Assembly: GCA_037576215.1 (NCBI GenBank) | Contig: JBANDB010000004.1 | Coordinates: forward strand, 4,836,001-4,900,000 | Direction: 5' to 3' | DNA from: Armillaria gallica | Lineage: Eukaryota; Basidiomycota; Agaricomycetes; Agaricales; Physalacriaceae | Length of the DNA stretch: 64,000 nucleotides | Shown: positions 33,263-45,268 of the stretch, piece by piece | Layout of the letters: every line of letters starts with the position of its first letter | Numbering within the stretch: position 1 is the first letter of the stretch | Notes under the pieces: model-generated | Databases searched by the model: none | What the model was told of the DNA's origin: nothing | The model's input: the letters and a program-made list of their open reading frames with translations, nothing else | Program-made: the position numbers and the translations under genes

Positions 33263-34574
33263 GACGGTCGGTTGTTGCCTTTGTGTGCTCCGCGGTGCTG
33301 TGCATGCTCTCCTTCTTGCTACTAGAACCTAAACCGACTTTTCAAGAGGCGCGCCGTTGAGAGAAGCTAGACTGGCGGAGGACGTGTATTTGATGGAGGA
33401 TTCCGATGTCCCAAGCACGGTCAAGAAGAATGGGATCGGAATACCTTGAAACACGGAGCCAAAGAAGGCGAGAGTCATTGGAAATTAGACGTTGGTAGCA
33501 CAAGAGTGAAGGGGCTCTGAGGATACATTCGTCGATTACATGGGTATATGGGTGGCGTATCTGCAAGAGGCGATATCCAGTAAACAAATGCTACCGATGT
33601 CGGACTTGACTTGTACGACAAGCCTAGATGGCGGCCGCATGAACCATCGCTTGGTCTATCGAACGAAGACGTTCCAGAAATTTGCACCGGTGGACAACGC
33701 TGTCCGCCTCTTCTAGTCATGCTCCTACACACATTTTGATGGCACGAGAGAACCTAAGTTTGAATTGCTGGGCAATCACGGCAATACTATGTATCGAGGA
33801 AGCAGAACATGGCAGGCTGAGCGCATCCAGATAGGCATTTGCAGCGCCCTCGAATGGACGATGATGATGGGAGAGGTGAGCTCCTAGTAGTAATATCAAA
33901 TAGTAGTGCATGTTTGGGGCAGACACGTGCACGTGTCCACTACACTCCAAAGACGCGTCGTAGGAAACTTTATTTCTTTGCATTGCGCTGCAGCAAGACC
34001 TAAACTCTTCGGAACTCATGTGCCCCATTCACGATGATCTCACTGTCGACGTCTATCGGGAAAACTACAAGAGTACGAGGTCCAGAGGCTCAACGGACGC
34101 TGCGTAATTGGAGCTAAGAAGGAAGATGTGGGCAGTTGCGAAGGAATTAAGTATTCGCAAGTGGATCGTATGTTGGGGTTTAGCGGTTAGGCAGTGAAAA
34201 TGATGTTGATTTGATCGCAGTTCTGATTAACGGATCACGTTTACTAGCATTGTGGTACCATAAATTATTCGTAGGCGACCAATGCTTGTTGAATGCAGCC
34301 ATGAAGAATAAGCCTGTTGAACGGGGCACCCGGACTATGAGTATAATCATCAACACGGTGTGCAGCGACTGATAAAGATCTCACAATTCTTAGATTAGGT
34401 CGTGCTCATATGATGCTTGATATTTTGGGAGTATTTCTGTCAGCTTGGGGACGACTGTCGTTCTGACGCGTCGCATCTTGGTCTGTAGATAAGCCATTTA
34501 CATATAGAAGACAGACATCTGGGTGAACTGTAGCGCAACCACGCACTGAACCAAACAATCAGAGATGATGGCTT
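33263..34574. other. No recognisable gene
   Basis: Minus-strand frames of 81-103 aa (33342-33587, 33475-33732, 33717-34028) are not recognised. No RNA gene or repeat seen. Confidence 0.4.
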
Positions 34575-36170
34575 TCAAATGAAACGATGACTATCGTATA
34601 AAAGATGAGTGGGAGGACTGCGACATTGTTGAGTATCCATAAGTACCAGCAAGAAGAAATGGAGGGCGCCATTGTGTTCCCTACTATCGAAAACAGGAGG
34701 TGGAGGTTTATCCACAGCCATACCCAGTCGAGGAGCAAAAGCTGTTAGTAATCGACGGTGAAGGGAAGATGTCCATTTGTGTCCATGGGTAGCCTGGCCA
34801 CTTCCGAAGGTGGTAGTAGCGGCGGGGGCATCGAAGTTTCCATCGTTTTGGGGGCATCTGTCATTCCCAGATTTAGATGACATGAAAAGGAAGAGCAAGA
34901 GAGGAATAGAATATAGGAAGAAAGCAAAGACAACATGCAAATAGAATTTGGAAGACGGTTGAGCGATATTCATCAAATCCTGTGATGATGTTGATGTTGT
35001 TATCGGCACAAGGTCCTGATAAGGAATGGACAATGGAAAGTTCCCACATAACCTTGGTGGTTTTGACATGAAAATAAGGATCAACACAATATGAAGAACA
35101 CACTCCATACAATCCAACAACAGATAGGAGAATTTCGGATTGTACCTTCTACTACCATATTTACACGAACTACAACCTATAATGTGTAAGGATGATTCTG
35201 GGATCCATCACCACCAGTTGGCACAGGGTTGTCGGTATGAATGGATCGTGCAATAGCAGAATTTGACATTTGAGTCTGGGGCAGCATAAGATGGGCTCGA
35301 TGAACCGTAGAACGTTGCGACCCAACAAAGATAACATCTTGAGCCTCCTATAAATCAGTGTCATATGGCAAATAAGATAAGAAGATCAAAATAGACACAC
35401 CAGGGGATTGTCAAGATTGATGATGGCAACACCATATCGACTTAGCCCATAAGGGCTCGAACGCTGCTCCTGGCGGCGACGACGGTCCCGACGTACATCC
35501 TCTGTCGAACCCTGTCGAGACCCGAGGTAGGTTATTTCTCCTTGAGTTCGACGACGATGTCGGGGGTGGAAAGATGTATGCGGGTGGGTACCAAGGTCAA
35601 CAGGCTGGTCTCCACTCAGTCCTGCAAGCATGTTCAACTGACTTATCAGTGCCTAAAATTTTATGTGAGATGTACACCAGCAGATATGGGACGATGACAG
35701 ACCAACCGGAGAGCGTTGGCAGATCCCATAGACTTGATGTCTTCAGGAAACTTCACACCCCATCTTTTTACCAATTTGTTGGTCATAGTATCCCTCTTCT
35801 TCGGTCGAGCAATGGCATACGCCTTTGCCATAACGGTCAACACCTCTGAGCGTTGCCCGTCATGCAAAAAAAGCCGGTTCTATGCCAAAACAAATTAGGG
35901 CAACATGCAGGGAAATGACAGAGGAATGGGACATACCTCTGCCATCAGTCTTGAACTGTCGCAGAACTACGAGAACGATCACAGCGAGTGAAAAAGGTGT
36001 GCGTACTCGCACTAGTATTGGCAAGCAGCCGTAGAAAAGTCCCGGAATCTTTCCAAACGTAGAGAGGAATAGAGGAATAGAGAGGGAATTGTCGTGCCTT
36101 CCGCGATCGTCTAAGAAAAGATGGAACGGAAATAGAAACGAACACACAGTAAACACGTGACAATATTCAG
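34575..36170 (-). pseudogene. Possible eroded multi-exon gene, unknown
   Basis: The minus strand has successive frames with hydrophobic stretches (VFAFFLYSIPLLLFLFMSSK near 34900; SLAVIVLVVLRQF near 35960) and a conserved-looking basic block (VMAKAYAIARPKKRD, KRWGVKFPEDIKSMGSANAL, 35700-35860) preceded by an intron-like GTATGT to GGCATAG (35881-35937). A polar segment rich in Arg and Ser follows at 35440-35637. The order would fit a small multi-pass membrane protein with a polar tail, but frames do not join cleanly and I recognise no family. Confidence 0.3.
34980..35031 (-). repeat. Introner-like segment, copy 2
   Basis: Read on the minus strand it begins GTCCATTCC and ends CATCACAG (52 nt, GT-AG). 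Its core 34986-35022 matches 12293-12329 at 35 of 37 bases. Confidence 0.5.
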
Positions 36171-36950
36171 ATCACTGCCACAATTGCGTAGTGCCAGATC
36201 CGGCGCCCACAAAGGCTGGTCTAGATCGTATATGTTAGGGCCCCCGCAACCTGGCCGAAGAAAGCGATGAACTATGCAAGGTGCCCACGCCTGAACGTCA
36301 ACGTTACCTAGGGTAAATTATCTGTTGGAACGTCTTTAGCAGTATTCTTTTATCGTCTTCTTAGAAAGGAGAAAGGTCTCGTTAGCGCACATAACGCCTG
36401 TGGGCCCTCTCGACGAACATAAGGAAGCCATGGCCAAATAGAAGCATGCAGTGATGAAGGAATCGCCAGTCCATCGATACTTTTGCGAATGACCTAGATG
36501 ATTATAGCGCCGTATCGCAGGAAGGGGGTTTTAATATGGAGTTCGACGTGCTCAGGCTGGAGTGAAGTACTGTTGCCGATGGGATGAAATGATGCTCCCA
36601 AAACGTAGCGTTCAGAAGGGTACCCAAGCTAGCTTCGTCTACGGCGATGTGTTCGCAATTGATGCGTCTGTATTTCTCCTTGTCATAATTCTGTAATTCT
36701 TATCAAGTCTAATTAGCTGCTTCCACCTTTCCGCATTCAGTAGTCGCCATCGACGCCATGTTCGTTCCTCCTGTTGGGTCCTCAGACACCACGATTATCG
36801 GCGTCGAAGCTGCCGCGCTGAGTGGTTTGCTAATAGTTAACATTGGCATGCTCAACGAGGCCGGTAACTCTGATCCTAGGAATGACGAAAGCTCGGGACG
36901 AGGCGTGTGAAGAGGACGACGAAGCAATTCTCTAGAGAGAGCCGATACTT
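36171..36950. other. No recognisable gene
   Basis: Sequence upstream of the TRA1 fragment. Short frames only. Confidence 0.4.
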
Positions 36951-36954
36951 CTGA

Positions 36955-38510
36955 AAACGACGGTTCCAGTTTCGCTCTGTCATGCTGAGTATTTTGACCC
37001 GTCTACCGACCAGCAAACATGCCAAAGCGCACGTGCAATCAATCTACAATTGCCTACTGTATATTATTCGACAGGACAACGAGGAGAATAGTGTCTCGGC
37101 TTGCAAGCACATCATCGAGTTTGTGTGGCGCATGCTCACCGAAGAGAACCTCCTTGACTCCACTTCCCCTCTTCAAGGACGTCTTAGCGAATATGAAGCC
37201 CGTGACGAACAATCGAGTTTCAAGGTTACAGCAGAATTGGGGCTGGCGATGGCAAAGTTATGGCGCCTGCACAGAAGAAGGCGAAGGAGGAGTTTGAGGC
37301 TGCGGGATTTTGGGTACGTATGGCGCCCACTATCACAAATCCGGGATCGTACAGGGATTTTGTGAATGCCCAGATCAAGGTGCGTTCGGCGTGTGTTTTG
37401 CTTCGGTTCGGTTGGTCTGATGTTTTGTAGATGCTGTCCTACCCTGCCTTCATTATGCGGTTCAATCCGGAATCTTCGGATGTTCAGGGGGAGACCCTGG
37501 TTCTGCATGTGTTATGTATTTTGCAAGATAGCCCAATGAAACGAATACAACAGAGACAGGTAAAGCTTACCCTGCACGACGACTTGTACTCGTGGAGATG
37601 GCCGGAACTTAGGGTCGTTTTCCGTCATTTAGTGGGTACTTACAGGAAGACACTTCTGCCGCAGATAGACAAGCTCTTTGATGAACGGGTTTTACTTGGG
37701 ACGTGTCTGGGGGCTAACGAGTTTCTCAGGTGCGCGAAAACTTAGCTTTCACCTGGAATTCAGTGCTAATCCCGTACAGGGACTGTATACACTGCATTCA
37801 TTGCCCTATTTCATCATGTTTGCAACGATTCAACATCAGCTCGGCTCAAACGCATAGTCCATGTCCATTCCTGACAGATTCACAATCCTGTGTTGAGCAT
37901 CAACCTTGTACGCTTGTCCCCGAAGATGATGTTTGGTACGTGTACACGATCATTGCGAAGGAAACGCCACAGGGTGCAGCACAGATACTAGAGTTGACGT
38001 TCAAAAGCTGTTTGGACAGACTCGACGTCCCGACTGTCGTGCACGAGAAGATTCTTGTGGCTTTGGAAAGAGGGAAGGCGGGGCAGGAAGTTGCTATAGA
38101 TGGCGCTTTCATTGAGAACGCTCGTCCCGTCGCTGGTGACGCGTATGCTTTCGAGAAGCAGGAGGATGTGTTCAGTGGTAAGTGTGGCGTTATGGTGCGT
38201 ATTAATCCTCAATACTATCTTTTCAGCGCTGCGTTCGTTCTTCAAAACGCTTCTCCATAGCTCCCGTGTCTGTCTGGCCGGTCTTCGGAAGTGCAAAGCC
38301 CTACACCTGATGGAACTTTTATTTTTCGGTCGTATGAAGGCTGTGTGCACTGTCTTGCAAATATGGACTCTGATAATCGCACCGACGTGGCGAACGACGC
38401 TATAGATGGGTGCTCACCCATCCTTTCAGAGTTAAACCTTCAAGCCTTCCAGGCCACGATGCTGTCGTTGCCCGGAAGTCCGTCGTTTACGAAGGTCTGG
38501 AAGTAGGTTG
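36955..38510 (+). pseudogene. TRA1: TRA1 N-terminal-region fragment (SAGA/NuA4 subunit)
   Basis: Tra1 is the giant PI3K-like scaffold that brings activators to the SAGA and NuA4 complexes in the nucleus. The fragment matches its N-terminal HEAT-repeat region in order: FRSVMLSILTRLPTS, SIYNCLLYIIRQDNEENSVS, EENLLDS, SFKVTAELGLAMA, PTITNPGSYRDFVNAQIK-like sequence, MLSYPAF, GETLVLHVL, VVFRHLVGTY, LLPQIDKLFDERVLLGTC, AKETPQGAAQILE, ENARPVAGDAYAFEKQEDVF and SSRVCLAGLRKC. Introns remain (37380-37430, GTGCGT to TTTGTAG; about 38179-38226, GTAAGT to TTTCAG). Frameshifts and an internal deletion of tens of residues occur. Only about 500 of the usual 3500 or more residues are represented, so this is a truncated DNA-level duplicate. 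Confidence 0.85.
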
Positions 38511-38963
38511 CCTCCTAACCAGGCCAGCGCATCGCCAGTACTGTCTGAGGCATCCTTCTCCTTTTTTTGCGCATTCATTAGGGCGCAGATACCTTACGTG
38601 ATAAATCCTGATACTAGCCGACTTCCTTACCACTTGTCAGATTACTGTACGGTACTCCATTCTAATAAAGACAACTTGTCGCTGTCGGCTATCTTCACGA
38701 CTTCCAACCCGAAATGACGATATCCTGGGCCTGGAATCTTAGCGATGAGGAAGAATAAAAGGTCCAAAGCCCATGCGATGCTTGCAAAGGCCTGCAATCC
38801 GTATCCGTCCTGCTCAGGTACCATCGCTGTGCGAGTGGGTTGTGAATTGTGCGGACCTTTAAGATTTGAAAACCGCCATTTTCTCCTGACATAAAAGTTC
38901 GCGTAGACAACCAAGTGGTGGGACCAAGTAACCTGGAGGGGATAATTAAATGGTGGTGGTCAT

Positions 38964-39045
38964 TCCGAGTCCTGTGTATACAGGCTCGGTCTTATGCGGT
39001 TTTTGGGGGTGGTCCTCGGTGGCGGTGCATTTTGGTTAAGTCGGT
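38964..39045 (+). repeat. Dispersed repeat, copy 3
   Basis: TTCCGAGTCCTGTGTATACA followed by GGCTCGGTCTT and GGTGGCGGTGCATTTTGGTT parallels 30735-30805. A shorter piece, CTCGGTGGCGGTGCAT, recurs at about 41404. Confidence 0.6.
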
Positions 39046-40987
39046 GTTTGCCGGTCCGGCTCTATTCTCGGCATCTTCTTCGGTTCGGCACGTGTCGGTG
39101 TGTGCTGTTTCTTTTAGCATTCAAGTTGTTCATTGCCTGGCGTATTTCGCCAGTTTCTATAGTAGAGTCATTCCAATAACAACTATACTGCTGGAGGCCG
39201 TTGTTGCCCTACTCCGGGATGGTTGGTAGGATTCCCGCCAAATTCGTGCTGCATTGGCCTGGTGCCATCGGGGTTTGAAATACAACTCTGGCGGCAATAT
39301 CATTTGACTCGCGTTTGCTCCTCGACATCCCTCATAACCATGGCAAACATTGGATCAGAAGAGCTCACCAAGCAAGCGGACTCCCAACTAGACCTCAAGA
39401 TGACAGAGCTCCCAGTCGAGTGAGCCCGCAACGGTTGAATGCAACGAGTAGGACTTCTGGACAAATGAGGTCTTGGCTAATCTTGAGAAAATGAATGCGA
39501 CTGTGCGTAAGAAGGAGGGTGAAGACTCTGGTACGTTGTCATATTCCTCTTACAAACTTACTACATTCGTCATGCTTCAGATGTGTATAAGAGGCGTCTC
39601 CGGAGTCCGACACGAGGAAAGATATCGTTTACTGCTCACCAGCATCACTTGACATCGCTTTTTCACTGCGCCTTTCCTGCTTGGCGGTAATTTCTGTCTC
39701 GTGTCTCGCCCATCCTTCTGGCACATAATCTCTGATCGTGTTTTCTGCGATCTGGTTCGCGTCTCGTTCAACTATTGGTATGTCTCATCTAAGTATGGCA
39801 GATGCTCAAGGGCTCATCAAATGATTAAATACATCTCAATACAGTGTATCTTTGGCTTCACCTCTCCGTCTTTTGCCCAAGAATCCTATATTTGTGCTGT
39901 ACTTCACATACCGCAAATTCATCGTGGAATCACTCTCTGTACATTCCGACTGATCTGTGCTCTCTAAGGTCACTCTGACTATAGACCGTCTTTGCAAAGC
40001 TCCAAGGTAGTCTAGCCGAAACATAATATGTAGCGGAAGATATATCTATACGAGAATTCCAGCGGCAACTTGCTATTAATTCGAGTTCGATGACTCATGC
40101 AGCGCCACTGAATTGGCCCATAGCACTCCATCGCTAGTCAGTCGGTTTATTCCGAATACTGAGAGACCAAGTACAAGTAGGACTAGCAAATTCTGGATCA
40201 TCGGTGACGGCACCATGGAGGCGACCGCCGACAATGCACTCCGATCTTCTTGCCGTCGTCGTGACCTCTCCGCTGCGATACAACACAGTCTTATGTGGGC
40301 GTGTATTTACCATGCTCTAGGGTACCCGCTTGTTTGTTGGTCAGAATGTACATGCCGCCATTGTTGCTTGCCAAGGCGACAAAGGTAGTCACGAGTTGGG
40401 TGAGGCTCAAGCTTGAAGCGGTGCCACGGGACTAAAGACAGTGAAGCGGTCGCAGAGGCTGGCAAATTCTTGGAAGTCGGAACGTTTACCGCCATCGGCC
40501 TCTTTAAATGTCTGGTGTAAGATTGTACTCTTTCTGGTCGTTTCTTGTTTTATCTTTCCGTAACATCTATTCGGTACCATTGTCTTCGTAGAGTCTACTC
40601 TAACATAGCTACTGTATGCCTTGTAGATTTATAGATGATCTTGTTTCATTGCTGCCGTTGTTCAGCGGGACGGCTTGTACATGTCGAACACTTGGCAGCT
40701 TCCCTATTTTCCTTTGCATACTTACAATGTACGCGCAAAGGGGTTCTTGATGGCTGTCCTTCACTCTGGTCAGCACTTTACCACTTCAATTGTGCTTAAA
40801 CTTAATAAACGTCATGATTTCTCTGTAGGTGTGAGTATTGTCGATCGAGTGATGCTTCAAATTCGAGCGAGTTCAAACCGCCACCTTGTCATCACGGAAC
40901 ACACTTCAGAGCAGAGTCTCGACTTGGTAGCTGAGTTCCCAAGACTATACTAGGAGTATTCATTTAGGATGTCTTTTCTCCTGGTCA

Positions 40988-41032
40988 CACAGGACTCGGA
41001 CCTGCCACGCCCCGCGATGGCCCACCACTTTC
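40988..41032 (-). repeat. Dispersed repeat, copy 4
   Basis: CACACAGGACTCGGACCTGC and the downstream CCCCGCGATGGCCCACCAC match 32175-32222. Confidence 0.6.
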
Positions 41033-41917
41033 CGATTTCGTAAGAAATTTTGTGAGAATGAGGACTGGTAAAGGATAAGATAAGATAAGCCACCCATCGG
41101 GCCAGATCAGAGGAAGAGTTCGAGAACATTGATGAAGAAGTCGTCTGATAGTATGATCCCAATTTCCACCACATGGATGTACAAGGCGCATCTGGCGCGT
41201 AGCGGCGGGGGAAGAATCACATGTTTTGTGTTTGGACGACTGACAATACCGTTGCTGTGAGTAGCAGGATATGCTTAACAGATGTGCTCCCGGCCTTTTA
41301 TCGATGCATTGGGCCTTATGGACTCGAGAATTAAGCAAATGGTAGGTTGCCGCCGCTTTTGGACTGGCAGCGGCACTCGGTGTCCGATCAATTTAACCTG
41401 AGCATCTCGGTGGCGGTGCATGAACAATTCGTGTTCTTTTTTGAGCACCGAGCTCTCCTCCCGCTGTCTTTCTGAAGATTAATGCTACAACACTGTGGTC
41501 CCGACTCTCGAAGTCCTTTCGCACGATATAAACCCTGCCGTGGGAAAGCGGCCTCGGTCTTATTCCCCATCTCATTGAACAACAATCCCATTAGACTGAA
41601 TTCTCAAATAGCACCCTAACAACCGACACTCACCAAACCCAGCGAAAATGCCTATCACACCCTCGCAGCTGCACAAAATGATACGTATTTCCTCCGAAGA
41701 TGCGGCTGATATTTGCCAGGCATAGTGGTTCAAGCGTGAGATGATGATGCGCACATGTCCGCCTCCTCAAACCCGTTTCATTGTTACGACAGACCATCCG
41801 GATGGTACGGGAATATAACATGAATTTTATAAAGTACAGGTCCTAGTAACTTCGCCAAAAAGTAAATCAGGCCGAATTGATACCAGTATAAACGTATCAC
41901 GAGCACCCACACTCAAA

Positions 41918-42900
41918 GGCCCTCAACTACCAAACTCAGAATATCAGATGCTTCCTTGGAAATCTTGAGTTCATCGATATGGTGCTTGGAGAGCTTCTCC
42001 AGCCATTCCTTGTTATACAAGGCTCTGGGCAAGCCATGAGGCGCCGAATTGCTCCCGGCTTCTGCAATGGGGATTCTAGGGCGCGCCTCAGGTCCCTTAG
42101 AACTCGACCGTATGCTTTCGTCCTCTTGGTCAAGTATCTTGAGGTACTCGGTGACCTCAAGGGCCCTCCATGTGCATAACCTAACAATGAATACTTGCCT
42201 CAGCTTGTTGTCGACCATACGGACACCAGACTCCTCAGGTGACATTCCATGGACTCCAAGTAGGTCCAAAATCTGCTTGATATGTTTCCAATATTCTAGA
42301 TCTGGGGCATCGGATTCAGTTTTGAGAGCAACGACGTTGGTGATGATGCCATCTCTCCGTTGCAATTTCTGTGGAGTTCTGAGCACTTAAAGTGTACGGT
42401 AGCATTAACAGAAGGCTCACTCTGGCTTTATGCTGTCGCATCCTCTTGCTGCTATATTCTTCATCCTCAGTAATCCCCACCCGGATGGCGACCTCCTCGA
42501 TTGTTTCATACCGATGCTCGGAAACTAGCCAACGAGGTCGTGCCATAGCATGAGATTCCTGGCTGTGATCCAGCTGACCCCGTAGTAACGCGTGAATGTA
42601 GTCGTCTGATACTGATGGAAAATTCCATTCCTGACGCTCGTCGCTTTTGGCCTTGAGCTTTTTCAATAGGTTTTTTGTGATGCAACGTTCCATCGGGAAT
42701 GGGTCCATCCCTTGCCAAAGTCCAGCGCAGTGTCTTCTCCAGGACCCTTAGCAGGGTCGACAGCAAAAACACTAACCCTATCAGAATCTACGGGTTCGTA
42801 GGTGACAAAGTCGCTGATTTTGTCTACACCGTATACATGTCTCCAGAAAGACCTTACTGCAGCCTACAAGATCCTGATTATAAATTCAACCGGATAAGAT
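41918..42900 (-). pseudogene. Uncharacterised multicopy Agaricomycete protein, fragment
   Basis: Two adjoining frames read KGMDPFPMERCITKNLLKKL, SDERQEWNFPSVSDDYIHAL, ARPRWLVSEHRYETIEEVAI and then QKLQRRDGIITNVVALKTES, DLEYWKHIKQILDLLGVHGM, LPRALYNKEWLEKLSKHHID. Between them lies an intron-like GTGAGC to CTCAG (about 42376-42419) whose phase is off by one. I recall similar proteins as repeated hypothetical genes of mushrooms, often near transposons. The upstream part continues as DPAKGPGEDTALDFGKG. No function is known to me. It directly abuts the hAT fragment on the same strand. Confidence 0.55.
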
Positions 42901-42929
42901 AAGCAATGACTCACCTTAGCACTGAGAAA

Positions 42930-44110
42930 ACGGAACATATGCATAAGACAGACGACGAGGGGTCACTCATTGCCATTCGGTACATATAGAAGTTATCAGT
43001 CTTCGAATGTTATTTGCAAAGAACAGCGCGAGCTCGCATCGCAGCTGCTCGTACATCAGTGAACAGTTTAGTATCAGTGATCATGCCTTCTAGGCTGATC
43101 ATCTCGTCGAACTTTATCACCTCGTGGATAACAAGGCACTCCCGACGGGACATTTGAAAAGTAGTCGACGCAAGCATCTGATCCGATATCAATAAAGTGG
43201 AACTAACGAAAGAAAAATACGTACGAGAAGTACTGGCTTAAGCTGAACGTGAAATGTTCATCATTGAGCTTGAACTTGCATACAGCTTTCTTGCGATCCT
43301 TGTTCCATTTATCAATATCGCAGAATGCATCAAGAGCGGAGCACGCAGTAAAACAGTTCCATGAGTAAGCCATCGAGTTACGACGGCACAAACCACCTCC
43401 TGAACCTCGACGTTGAAATGCCCACGCTGAGCAAAGGGAAATTTGCATGGCACCGTTGTTGAATATGCGCCGCACGAGTTTGAATATCTATAGCCATAAT
43501 TAGATAATATGAAATAAAAATAAACGAACATGAATCGTACCTTCAAAGCGGCTTTGCGTCCTAAATTGCCATCCTTAGCTTCAAGTTCGTCGAGATCATC
43601 CAATGCCGTGAGGAATTCGTCAAGCATCACCTCTTCATTTGCCTCTTGTTCACTGGGGCCTAGTTCTTCCAGCAATTCCTGCTCCCTCTGCGTCCAGTTC
43701 GGCATCATAATCATCGTCAGGCCAAGAATCGTCGTCGTCACCGAGGAGACCTCGGTTGGTGGGTTTGGCCTTCTTGACGAAGTAACGAAAGATAACCAAG
43801 ATAATAATTATAGGCAGCCGCGTCACAAGAAGATGAAACCGACCTTGTTTGCAAGGTCAAACAACTGTCCTGCGCAAAGCACACTGGTTGTCGGACCAGC
43901 GATGTGAGTACTCGAAAGCTTTCCGGGATCCTCCAGAGAGCGAGCTATGGTTGCGTTGTTTGATGCGTTATAACCTGGAAGCAACAAAAGCTTGTCGATG
44001 ATCCGGTAGTCGCGAAGTGTTTTACAGACGGCTTCCACAAGATTAGCCCCGGTGAGACGACGACGAGGAGAACCGTATGGATGGCGCCCCAGCACATATT
44101 GACTGCGATG
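42930..44110 (-). pseudogene. hAT-superfamily transposase fragment
   Basis: hAT transposases move DNA elements by cut and paste. Blocks in order from high to low coordinate: TGANLVEAVCKTLRDYRIID then LPGYNASNNATIARSLEDPG (the catalytic-region GDNASNN signature, with D to Y), a cysteine/histidine block lost to frameshift, an acidic linker near 43700, a block with ALDAFCDIDKWNKDRKKAV and KLNDEHF, ATFQMSRRECLVIHEV and TDVRAAAMRARAVLCK, and finally HSKTDNFYMYRMAMSDP near 42990. The C-terminal dimerisation domain and TIRs are absent. Several frameshifts and stops are present. Confidence 0.75.
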
Positions 44111-44214
44111 TTATTCGTCGTCGCTGTTAGAGGCTTGGAAGGAGTGTTGAGTAAGACGGAGGGGATGCTACGACAGGTCTCGTTCTAGACGACAAAGATG
44201 GCACGTATTGGGTT

Positions 44215-45165
44215 CTGACGGCTCGACATACAGAACATTGTATAGCTCAGTTAGACCACGGCGGGTCTGTCCCAAGACACCAAAAGAGTACAATTCTTCG
44301 AGGATTAGACAAAACTTGTATTTCAGTTTTAATTCGATCTAAGGGAGACTGTAAGTGCAACCAAAAGTACAGGAAGTAGAAACTCACTAGCTTTGGAACG
44401 TCCACCACGACACTATCCTTCTCAAATATTCCTTCTGTAACAATGAACCGTCTGGTGAGAGGGGCGCGTCTCTTCTTTCGCCCCTTCTCGATGCAGTACC
44501 TCCTCAAGACTCTTCAAGTCATTAAGGTCGCACCAGCGAACAGTGGAAAGGGAGATCTGAGGTCCCTTTTGGATAGAGAAATTAGCACCACGGTCGGCGA
44601 CGATAATGTCCCCACGTTTGGGAATGATCGATGTGATGATTGGAAACACCTGAGAATACAGAATAGCGGCCTCTGTATCCAGAAAATCTGCAATATCCCG
44701 GTCCAGACACGGACCACAAGGACCACAGCTTCCAACACCGTATTTCCTGAGCGCTTCCACACCCTTTTCCTTGATGACCAGTGATAGATAAGTTGAAGGC
44801 AACCTTGCCCGTCGATGCCTGTTTGGGCTTGGGGCCGTTCTGACCGACGGTGATCAGCGCGAAAGAGAGCTCGTGATCTTCCTGAGAGGTCAAAGGGCGT
44901 GAAAGATGCTCCGGAACCGTCCTGTAGGTCCGTGTTACCCCAGCCATCGGGTATATATATACCGCTCGCCTTTTCAGATAACTCGATGAAGTTTTTTCCA
45001 GTCCTGTCTACCCATGTTCGGGATTGGAAAAGGGTCCGTACGATCAACGCGACGAGGACGAGTTCCAGTAGAGTGCGACCGAGCGGGAGCTCCTGACATA
45101 CCACTCGATGACACCAGAGTCCGGTAGCTTATAAAGGCCTTTTAGAGCACCAGCAAGGATTCTGC
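44215..45165 (-). pseudogene. LCB1: Serine palmitoyltransferase subunit 1 (LCB1) N-terminal fragment
   Basis: Lcb1 pairs with Lcb2 in the endoplasmic reticulum membrane to start sphingolipid synthesis. The fragment gives the membrane-proximal N-terminus (ALKGLYKLPDSGVIEWYVRS, LLELVLVALIVRTLFQSRTW), then QNGPKPKQASTGKVAFNL, EALRKYGVGSCGPCGP, IADFLDTEAAILYSQ, PKRGDIIVADRGANFSIQKG, STVRWCDLNDLKSLEEVL, TRRFIVTEGIFEKDSVVVDV. After a retained 49-nt intron (44387-44339, GTGAGT to CCTTAG) it reads IELKLKYKF and [18 protein letters not shown]. It ends there, so the lysine-loop half and C-terminus are missing. Frameshifts occur near 44950 and 44480. Retained intron means DNA duplication. Confidence 0.88.
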
Positions 45166-45254
45166 AACGAAGGAGAATATTGGCTCAAGAGGAGTGGTCG
45201 TGCTCGTCATAGGGCATAATCTCAAATTACGATATCCATACCCGGTGCCGAACG

Positions 45255-45268
45255 ACCGGCTTCATTTT
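45255..45268. repeat. LINE target site duplication, 3' side
   Basis: ACCGGCTTCATTTT, identical to 49049-49062, directly next to the A-rich tail. Confidence 0.85.

Larger units (their letters stand above)
38511..41915. other. Gene-poor stretch with dispersed repeats
   Basis: A frame starting at 39340 (MANIGSEELTKQADSQLDLK) is followed by two stops, a helical charged segment and an intron-like GTACGT to CTTCAG (39531-39580), so it may be the start of a decayed gene, unidentified. A plus-strand 92-aa frame (40675-40953) has no recognised motif. Two dispersed repeats and a GATA array (41074-41089) lie here. No confident gene. Confidence 0.4.

Noticed and set aside
38964..39000. Hairpin as a Helitron 3' end
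   Set aside because: No CTRR within the expected distance and no Helitron Rep/helicase coding in the window.
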